Positions 58,231 through 64,000 of a stretch of DNA of 64,000 bases are shown piece after piece. How positions within the stretch are numbered: the first letter of the stretch is position 1; every line of letters begins with the position of its first letter. The position numbers were made by a program, and so were the translations under genes. The notes beneath the pieces were generated by a model. The model was not told the DNA's origin and did not search any database. It saw nothing but the letters and a program-made list of their open reading frames with translations. The stretch comes from Poriferisodalis sp965221195 (GTDB lineage: Bacteria > Actinomycetota > Acidimicrobiia > Acidimicrobiales > Poriferisodalaceae): assembly GCA_965221195.1 (NCBI GenBank), contig OZ244864.1:2418001-2482000 (forward strand). Direction: 5' to 3'.

Positions 58231-59637
58231 CTATTCGCCTATCACCCGGATTGCGTTGCCGATGCGCCGCACGGCGTCGAGCCCGCGCACATCCCGCAGC
58301 GTGGACGACACGTCAGCTTCACGGACCCGATGAGTGATGAACTCCAAATGCGCTACGTTGTCGTCCGTCCCGCCTCGGGTGGTCTGCTCAACGGAACGAA
58401 TCGACACGCCGTGCTCGCCGAAGATGCCAGCCACCGCAGCCAGTGCTCCGGGTTCGTCAATGACATCGAACTGCAAGTGATAGGCGCTATAGGTCTCGTC
58501 AATGGGGCGCAGACGCGCTGTGGCCAGTGGGCCGAACCCGTCGCACACGCCTCGGCGCAGGTTCTGCGACACAGTCACCAAGTCGCCCAGCATCGCACTG
58601 GCTGTCGGAAACCCGCCAGCACCTCTGCCGTACAACATGAGGTCTCCAACCGCTTCACCTTCTAAGAACACAGCGTTGAAGGCATCACGTACCGATGCCA
58701 ATGGGTGGCTGATTGGCACCATCGCCGGATGCACTCTTACGGCAATCTCGCCGTTCTGACGCTCGGCCACGGCGAGCAACTTGATGACATGGCCCATGCG
58801 GGCAGCAGCCGCAATGTCGTCCTTGCCGATTGTGCTGATGCCTTCTTGGTGGACATCTCCTGCCACGACCTTCGCACCGAACGCCGTCATGGCCAAGATT
58901 GCCGCCTTGGCACCGGCATCAAAGCCTTCCACGTCGGCGCTCGGATCGGCTTCGGCGTAGCCCAGCCGCTGCGCCTCGCCCAACACATCGGCATAGTCGG
59001 CACCGTCTTCGGCCATCCGGGTGAGGATGTAGTTGGTAGTGCCGTTCACGATGCCCATCACCGTGGTGATGCGCTCACCGATGAGAGAGTGACGCAACAT
59101 CCCGATGAGGGGAATCCCACCGGCCACGGCAGCTTCAAAGGCCACGTCAACACCGTTGCGACGCGCCACGGCGAACAACTCCTCACCAACGTTGGCGATC
59201 AGTTCCTTGTTGGCGGTCACCACGGGTTTGCCGTGCTCTATGGCGGCGGTGACCAGATGCCGGGCCGGCTCAATACCGCCCATCGCCTCAACGACCACGT
59301 CCACATCGTCGGCCACCACCAGCGACTCGCTATCTCGGGTGAGAACGCCCGAGCGCAGTGCTACCGAACGCTCGGCGCTGAGGTTGCGGACAGCAACCCG
59401 ACTGACCTCAAAATCAAGCGAAGTGCGGGCAGACAGATGATCCGCATCACGCTGCAAGAGCGAGACGAGAGCCGCCCCGACGTTGCCACAACCCAAGACA
59501 CCCACGCGCACAGGGCGTGGCGCCCCGGCGTGATCGGCTGCGTGATCAATGGTGTGATCGGCGGCGGACTTCAAGGGCATCGAATCGGCTGCGGGCACGG
59601 TCGAAACGGTACCGCCGACACCAATCAGCGCCCGCAA
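58231..59637 (-). CDS. hom: Homoserine dehydrogenase
   Basis: Reduces aspartate semialdehyde to homoserine, up to 468 residues. Nucleotide-binding VRVGVLGCGNVGAALVSLL, catalytic and substrate regions VVTANKELIA, GIVNGTTNYILTRM and YAEADPSADVEGFDAGAKAAIL, and a C-terminal ACT domain (VIDEPGALAAVAGIFGEHGVSI) for feedback by threonine are all seen. The first 45 residues are low complexity (SAADHTIDHAADH) with a 12-bp type repeat; TTG 59637 and ATG 59580 are alternative starts. It lies between lysA and thrC. Confidence 0.93.
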   Translation of the reverse strand: MRALIGVGGTVSTVPAADSMPLKSAADHTIDHAADHAGAPRPVRVGVLGCGNVGAALVSLLQRDADHLSARTSLDFEVSRVAVRNLSAERSVALRSGVLTRDSESLVVADDVDVVVEAMGGIEPARHLVTAAIEHGKPVVTANKELIANVGEELFAVARRNGVDVAFEAAVAGGIPLIGMLRHSLIGERITTVMGIVNGTTNYILTRMAEDGADYADVLGEAQRLGYAEADPSADVEGFDAGAKAAILAMTAFGAKVVAGDVHQEGISTIGKDDIAAAARMGHVIKLLAVAERQNGEIAVRVHPAMVPISHPLASVRDAFNAVFLEGEAVGDLMLYGRGAGGFPTASAMLGDLVTVSQNLRRGVCDGFGPLATARLRPIDETYSAYHLQFDVIDEPGALAAVAGIFGEHGVSIRSVEQTTRGGTDDNVAHLEFITHRVREADVSSTLRDVRGLDAVRRIGNAIRVIGE

Positions 59638-59658
59638 GAGCTTCGCCCGACGCGTTAT

Positions 59659-61047
59659 TCAGGTGAACCGCGAAGACATCGGCCGTTCGTTGACATCGAG
59701 GGCAAGCATGTCGTCGAAGGTCTCGCGCCGAATCACGACGCGGGCTGTGCCGTCGGCCACGAACACCACCGCTGGGCGTCCGATGCGGTTGTACGGGGCG
59801 CCCATCGAGTAGCCGTAGGCACCTGTGACGGGGGTGGCCAGCACATCACCAACTGCGACACCGTCGGGAACCGGAGCTGATCGCGCAATCACGTCGCCCG
59901 ATTCGCAGTGCTTACCCACCAGCCGAACCCGCGCGGGCCGCGGTTCGGTTATCCGAGCGGGCATACATGCGGTGTAATCGCTGCCATACAGCATCGGACG
60001 CGGGTTGTCTCCGTAGCCGCCGTCAACTGCGACGTAAGTACGCACACCCGGGATCTCCTTGACGCTTCCCACTGTGTAGAGCGTCACCGCAGCCGACGCT
60101 GCGATGGCCCGTCCCGGCTCGGCAACGAGATGGGCCCGCAAGCCGTGACGGTTGCTCGCCGTTTGCCAGCGACTGCTCAGCACTTCTCCCCACTCGGTGA
60201 TCGTCGGTGCCTGCTCAGATTCCACATAGGCAACACCGAGCCCGCCGCCAACAGATAGCTCCGAGAGGGCACCGGCCGCCGATCCGTCGCCGAACAACGG
60301 CGCGGCAAAGTCGATGACAATCTCCAGTGCGTCGGCAAGGCTCTCAGTGCGGAAAACCTGAGAGCCGATGTGGCAATGAACGCCGACCACCTCAACTGAC
60401 GTGGCAGCCGATGCGCGCTCAACCGCTGCTGTTGCGTCACCTGAGCCGATACCAAAACCAAACTTGGAATCTGCTTGTCCGGTGGAGATGTACTCATGAG
60501 TCTCCGCTCGCACGTCAGGCGTCACCCTCAACAACACCCGTGGTGCTATGCCGTCGGTGCGATGCAGTGCGTCTAGGCGATTCAGCTCTTCGAACGAATC
60601 CACCACGATGCGTCCAACACCCACCTCACGAGCCATGGCCAACTCACCCACCGATTTGTTGTTGCCATGCAGCACGATCCGCTGCGCGATCTCACGCGCT
60701 CTATCACTACCGAAGGCGCGCAGGACTGTCTGCAGTTCGCCGCCGCTAGCAACATCTATGTCCATGCCTTCGTCGATAGCCAAACGCGCCATTGAGGTAC
60801 ACAAGAAGGCCTTAGCAGCGTAAGCAGCGCCCCCGTCGAAAGCTGCGACTGCCTCCCGGCAGCGTGCGCGCAGGTGTGCCTCGTCGTACACCAACAGCGG
60901 CGTACCGAACTCTGCTGCGAGGTCAACTAGGTCGCATCCCCCGACGCAAAGGCGCCCCCGATCGGACACCTCAGCAGTATCGGGCAGCAGCCGGAACGGG
61001 ATCGGTCCGCTGGGATCATCAGCGCGCTGCATCCTTGACGCGCTCAC
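59659..61047 (-). CDS. lysA: Diaminopimelate decarboxylase
   Basis: PLP enzyme giving lysine from meso-diaminopimelate, 462 residues. PLP lysine in YAAKAFLCTSMA, VVGVHCHIGSQVF, VGGGLGVAYV, and the CESGDVI motif near residue 390 are present. GTG 61047 overlaps the argS stop as GTGA, so argS-lysA are translationally coupled. Order argS-lysA-hom-thrC is standard in Actinobacteria. Confidence 0.95.
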   Translation of the reverse strand: MSASRMQRADDPSGPIPFRLLPDTAEVSDRGRLCVGGCDLVDLAAEFGTPLLVYDEAHLRARCREAVAAFDGGAAYAAKAFLCTSMARLAIDEGMDIDVASGGELQTVLRAFGSDRAREIAQRIVLHGNNKSVGELAMAREVGVGRIVVDSFEELNRLDALHRTDGIAPRVLLRVTPDVRAETHEYISTGQADSKFGFGIGSGDATAAVERASAATSVEVVGVHCHIGSQVFRTESLADALEIVIDFAAPLFGDGSAAGALSELSVGGGLGVAYVESEQAPTITEWGEVLSSRWQTASNRHGLRAHLVAEPGRAIAASAAVTLYTVGSVKEIPGVRTYVAVDGGYGDNPRPMLYGSDYTACMPARITEPRPARVRLVGKHCESGDVIARSAPVPDGVAVGDVLATPVTGAYGYSMGAPYNRIGRPAVVFVADGTARVVIRRETFDDMLALDVNERPMSSRFT

Positions 61048-62867
61048 ATCGCTTCAGGCGCGTCTACGCCGAGCAAGTCGAGTCCGATAGCCAGACCGAT
61101 GCGCGTGCCTTCGGTGAGGCATAACCGGGCATCACGCACCTCCGGTGAGTTGTCGCTGTGCAGAATCGGACAGTCGTGGTAGAAGCCATGGAACGCAGCG
61201 GCAAGGTCGCGTACCCAAGTCGTCACCTTGTGAGGTGCCCGTTCTCGTAACGCCACCTCAACTACCGACGGCAGCATTTCCAGCAACCGCAACAGCGCCA
61301 CTTCCCGCTGACCTACCAACGGCCCGAGATCGGTACCGACTGGCGGGACAGGCTCAATGTCGGCTGACTCGGCGCGTCTACCAACGGCGGCGATTCGAGC
61401 GTGCGCGTACTGCACGTAGAAAACAGGATTCTCGGCTGCTTGCGCCGACAGCAGGTCGATGTCGATGGTCTGGCGCGAGTCGATTGACTGCAACAAGAAC
61501 GCAAAACGCGCCACGTCTGGTCCTACGTGGCCAACGAGTTCACTTACTTCGACGATGGCGCCGGTGCGCTTGGACAAATCGACGATCTCGCCGTCACGCA
61601 TCAATGTCACGTTCTGGCCGACGATGGCCTCATATGACTCAGGCGGGTGCCCGAGCATCTGCATGGCTGCTGCTACGCGCGGCACGTAACCGTGGTGATC
61701 CGCGCCCAGCACGTCGATCACCAAATCGACTTGCCCACTGCCGGGCTCATCGTCATGCTCATTGCTGGAGACGGCAGCGACACCGCCGACAGATGGGTCT
61801 TGCCGGCGAACCTGCCGGAACCGTCCAAGGTCAAATTTGGCGTGGTGATAGGCAACGTCGGGCAAGAAGTAGGTGGGCTCGCCACTGCTGCGCAGCAGCA
61901 CGCGGTCCTTGTCGTCACCGAACTCGGTGGTACGCAGCCATTGTGCGCCGTCGGAGGTATAGGTCCAGCCGAGATCGCTCAACTGCGCTATTGCAGCGCC
62001 CATAGCCCCGCTTTCGGCGAGGGCCGCCTCGCTCTGCCAATGATCGAAGCTGATGTTCATTGCTGCGAGTGACTCGGCGACGTCACGCAGTGCCCGCCGT
62101 ATGCCCCACCGGGCGGCGTAGCGGGCTTCCATTGGCGATCCGACGGGAATCGGTGTGTGACCCGCTTCAAGCGCCACCGACCTCAGCAGATGAGAGATGT
62201 CTGCTGCGGAGTGGTCCTGTGCCGCGGACTTATCTTGCGAGCGCAATTCGGCCGTCAGTTCGCTGGCCCAATCCTTGATGTAGTCACCTTTGTAGCCGTC
62301 GGGTGGCACTGGCTCATTGCACATGCGCGCTAAGAGCGACTGGCCAAAGAGACTCACTTGACGGCCGAGATCGTTGACGTAGTACTCGGTGACGGTCTCA
62401 TAACCGCAGCGGCGGAATATGCGAGCCAGGCTGTCGCCGAAAGCGCCCCAACGTCCCCCACCGGCATGCAGGGGCCCGGTTGGATTGGCCGAAACGAATT
62501 CCAAGCTCACGGTCTTGCCGTTACCGATGTTGAGCCTCGCATACTGCTCGGTGCCCTCACGCAGCACCGCCTCAAGAACGCCGTGCAGCCATGACGGCGA
62601 CAGATGGAAGTTCACAAAGCCGGGGCCTGCCACCTCGATTCTTTCCATATGGTCAAGGTTGGCCGATTCAAGTTCGCTGGCGAGTTGTGCTGCGAGTTCA
62701 CGGGGCGCTAACCCTGCTGCCTTGGCACCCACTAGGGCTGCATTAGTTGACCAGTCACCGTGGTCGTGCCGCTGCGGACGTTCGACACCGATACGCACCT
62801 CGTCGATGTGTACGCCGAGCCGCTTGGTTGCGACGTGTATGGCTTGCCTCAGCTCAGCTTCGTTCAC
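61044..62867 (-). CDS. argS: Arginyl-tRNA synthetase
   Basis: Charges tRNA-Arg, 607 residues. The N-terminal Add1 domain (LRQAIHVATKRLGVHIDEV), class I signature in ANPTGPLHAGGGRWGAF (actinobacterial HxGG variant of HIGH) and KMSK variant VDLSKRTG are seen, plus the anticodon-binding C-terminal domain (FYVQYAHARIAA onward). A longer frame reaches a TTG at 62939, but GTG 62867 is chosen: it starts at the family N-terminus and lies 7 nt after TAGCTT. It is divergent from the tRNA-Arg gene. Confidence 0.95.
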   Translation of the reverse strand: MNEAELRQAIHVATKRLGVHIDEVRIGVERPQRHDHGDWSTNAALVGAKAAGLAPRELAAQLASELESANLDHMERIEVAGPGFVNFHLSPSWLHGVLEAVLREGTEQYARLNIGNGKTVSLEFVSANPTGPLHAGGGRWGAFGDSLARIFRRCGYETVTEYYVNDLGRQVSLFGQSLLARMCNEPVPPDGYKGDYIKDWASELTAELRSQDKSAAQDHSAADISHLLRSVALEAGHTPIPVGSPMEARYAARWGIRRALRDVAESLAAMNISFDHWQSEAALAESGAMGAAIAQLSDLGWTYTSDGAQWLRTTEFGDDKDRVLLRSSGEPTYFLPDVAYHHAKFDLGRFRQVRRQDPSVGGVAAVSSNEHDDEPGSGQVDLVIDVLGADHHGYVPRVAAAMQMLGHPPESYEAIVGQNVTLMRDGEIVDLSKRTGAIVEVSELVGHVGPDVARFAFLLQSIDSRQTIDIDLLSAQAAENPVFYVQYAHARIAAVGRRAESADIEPVPPVGTDLGPLVGQREVALLRLLEMLPSVVEVALRERAPHKVTTWVRDLAAAFHGFYHDCPILHSDNSPEVRDARLCLTEGTRIGLAIGLDLLGVDAPEAM

Positions 62868-62880
62868 CAACGCGAAGCTA
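62868..62880 (-). promoter_or_regulatory. -10 box TAGCTT, 7 nt before argS GTG 62867
   Basis: Resolves the argS start in favour of the GTG. Confidence 0.48.
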
Positions 62881-62949
62881 CCGGTCGGTATCTTGGCCAG
62901 ACATCGGGTCTGAACATGAATTGCCAACACAATTGCCAACAGACCACCA

Positions 62950-63021
62950 GCCCTCGTAGCTCAGGGGATAGAGCAGTGGCCTCCGGAGCCATGTGCGCAG
63001 GTTCGAATCCTGCCGAGGGCG
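62950..63021 (+). tRNA. tRNA-Arg, anticodon CCG
   Basis: Full cloverleaf: acceptor stem GCCCTCG pairs with CGAGGGC, D arm GCTC/GAGC, anticodon stem GTGGC/GCCAT with loop CTCCGGA (anticodon CCG, codon CGG), T arm GCAGG TTCGAAT CCTGC. The 72-nt gene ends at the discriminator G; CCA is not encoded. Placed head to head with argS, its synthetase gene. Confidence 0.96.
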
Positions 63022-63025
63022 CAAC

Positions 63026-63057
63026 GTCGGCACCATGCCGACCGAGGGTGCGACCCT
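63026..63057. terminator. Two small hairpins after tRNA-Arg
   Basis: GTCGGCA-CCA-TGCCGAC (63026-63042, 7-bp stem) and AGGGT-GCG-ACCCT (63045-63057, 5-bp stem) fill the short gap between the tRNA and the convergent PPOX gene. No T tract follows, so a bidirectional or intrinsic-like stop is only likely. Confidence 0.4.
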
Positions 63058-63060
63058 GAC

Positions 63061-63489
63061 TCAGGCTGTCGCTGCCCAGCCGGTCAGTTCGGTGCGATCA
63101 ATCACTATGGCGGCGCCGGTCGGTGGCTGTTGTTCATACTGCGGGTAGCGCTCGCACAGCAGCCTGACCGCATTGCGGTGCTCAACCCCTTCGGTATGCA
63201 CCGCAGCAAGCCCTCGCAGGCGCACCCACCACAGCCGTTCCCAGTTTTCGTCTTCGTAGTGCTCGACCAGCATCGTGACTTCGGGAAAACGTCGGATGTT
63301 GTCGAGTCGCTTGAGTTCCGTCGTCGATTTGGGCTTGTGGTCGACGGCAGTCACCACTTTTTGGCCCTCGAATGCGTACGTACATGGCACAAGATCGACA
63401 CGCCCGTCGGCACGAATCGTCGCCAGCGTCGCCACCTTGCCTCTGCTGAACAGCGCTAACAACTCAGCCTCTGTCACATCAAGCCACAC
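63061..63489 (-). CDS. PPOX-class F420-dependent oxidoreductase, TIGR03668 type
   Basis: Split-barrel flavin/F420 protein of 142 residues. Start LLALFSRGKVATLATIRADGRVDLVPCTYAFEGQKVV (in parts: KVATLATIRADGRVDLVP, YAFEGQKVVTAVDHKPK) and the end VRLRGLAAVHTE with RYPQYEQQPP are typical. These actinobacterial proteins usually use coenzyme F420. GTG start 63489. Substrate unknown. Confidence 0.85.
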   Translation of the reverse strand: MWLDVTEAELLALFSRGKVATLATIRADGRVDLVPCTYAFEGQKVVTAVDHKPKSTTELKRLDNIRRFPEVTMLVEHYEDENWERLWWVRLRGLAAVHTEGVEHRNAVRLLCERYPQYEQQPPTGAAIVIDRTELTGWAATA

Positions 63490-63573
63490 TAGACGGCTGG
63501 GACGTTTCGTAGTCTGGGGTGTCTTCCACGACTACACCTGCTGATTCTGAGTGAACTCAACCGGTGGTTGCCG

Positions 63574-63585
63574 TAGTCTGGCGGC
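63574..63585 (+). promoter_or_regulatory. -10 box TAGTCT, 6 nt before FrhB-like ATG
   Basis: Leaderless arrangement; no ribosome-binding site visible. Confidence 0.45.
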
Positions 63586-64000
63586 ATGGCGATGACAAGC
63601 CAAGCGGCTGAGGCACCAATTGAAGCACCAGTTGAAACAGCCAGCACGCCGCAGCGCTGGACCTTCCAATGGAAAGAACTGTACGACGAGGTCATCACCA
63701 CCGGGTTATGTACTGGCTGTGCGGGCTGCGTGATCTCCTGCCCCCACGACGTCATCGGGTATGAACATCTCCAGGGCGGCTTCACGCCGTTTCACCTCGA
63801 GGAAGAACTCGGGCTCGGCGACTGCGGCCACGGCCAGAAGGGCTGCACTAGCTGCACCCGGGCATGTCCCCGGTTCCGCACATGGGAAGACGAAGCCGAC
63901 GACTTCATGTTCGGCCGCCACCGAACTTCGCAAGAACCCTCGGGCATCTACAAAGACATCATCCTCACACGGGCCTCCGATGATTACGTCCACGAGATCG
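63586..64000 (+). CDS. Coenzyme F420 hydrogenase/dehydrogenase beta-subunit (FrhB-like) protein, 5' part
   Basis: Iron-sulfur flavoprotein; N-terminal 138 residues visible, running off the right edge. LCTGCAGCVISCPHDVIG is a [4Fe-4S] ferredoxin CxxCxxCxxxCP motif, followed by GDCGHGQKGCTSCTRACPRF and the FrhB linker SGIYKDIILTRASDD. Such proteins transfer electrons between F420H2 and ferredoxin or other partners. First residues APIEAPVETAST come from a 12-bp duplication. ATG is 6 nt after TAGTCT, so probably leaderless. Confidence 0.85.
   Translation, partial: MAMTSQAAEAPIEAPVETASTPQRWTFQWKELYDEVITTGLCTGCAGCVISCPHDVIGYEHLQGGFTPFHLEEELGLGDCGHGQKGCTSCTRACPRFRTWEDEADDFMFGRHRTSQEPSGIYKDIILTRASDDYVHEI

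Overview
The window is a GC-rich (roughly 60%), gene-dense, mostly core stretch of an actinobacterial chromosome. The best fit is an uncultured or little-studied lineage of the class Acidimicrobiia; this is inference, since no rRNA is present. Supporting signs are the block argS-lysA-hom-thrC-rho-rpmE-prfA-prmC/sua5-rpiB-glyA-atp, which keeps the actinobacterial order, a DUF3151 gene, an HadAB-like pair of hot-dog dehydratases, and several proteins of coenzyme-F420 or flavin type (a luciferase-like monooxygenase, a PPOX-family oxidoreductase, an FrhB-like protein). No insertion sequence, prophage or cas gene was seen.

Layout. 1-17 kb: housekeeping and small-molecule genes (partial RNase D, MobA, DUF3151, pyruvate kinase, phosphatase, GDPD, FAD-linked oxidase, a degenerate GGDEF protein, FAH, AtuA-like protein, hydrolases, AI-2E permease, HisN-like phosphatase, antiporter, enoyl-CoA hydratase, peptidyl-prolyl isomerase). 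17-30 kb: a catabolic region (lipoprotein, M20 peptidase, luciferase-like oxidoreductase coupled to a hydrolase, penicillin-acylase-like amidase, enoyl-CoA hydratase, DUF169, VOC, acyl-CoA dehydrogenase, two MaoC-type dehydratases). 30-37 kb: a KefB-like antiporter, a membrane-anchored coiled-coil protein and a very large secreted Calx-beta repeat protein. 37-45 kb: complete F-type ATP synthase operon, minus strand, atpZ-I-B-E-F-H-A-G-D-C. 45-63 kb: glyA, rpiB, an inserted restriction-modification pair, a PrmC-Sua5 fusion, prfA, an unknown gene, cutA, rpmE2, a Rho homologue, thrC, hom, lysA, argS, and a divergent tRNA-Arg(CCG). The right edge has a PPOX protein and the start of an FrhB-like iron-sulfur protein.

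Most notable structures. (1) A 13-nt G tract lies 4 nt before the start of the 1561-codon secreted protein and inside an upstream reading frame with a good ribosome-binding site. Losing one G would join that frame to the big ORF, as in a phase-variable contingency locus. (2) Three identical 36-bp repeats separated by two unrelated 36-bp spacers sit in frame at the 5' end of the peptidyl-prolyl isomerase gene. (3) The Rho homologue in the canonical rho locus lacks a Walker A motif and the C-terminal end. (4) Short tandem duplications (9-27 bp units, 2-6 copies) occur at a large share of gene ends and junctions; one 26-bp copy shifts the frame at the 5' end of the acylase gene. (5) About fourteen start codons are preceded by a TAnnnT-type box 6-8 nt upstream, which points to widespread leaderless transcription and settles several start sites.
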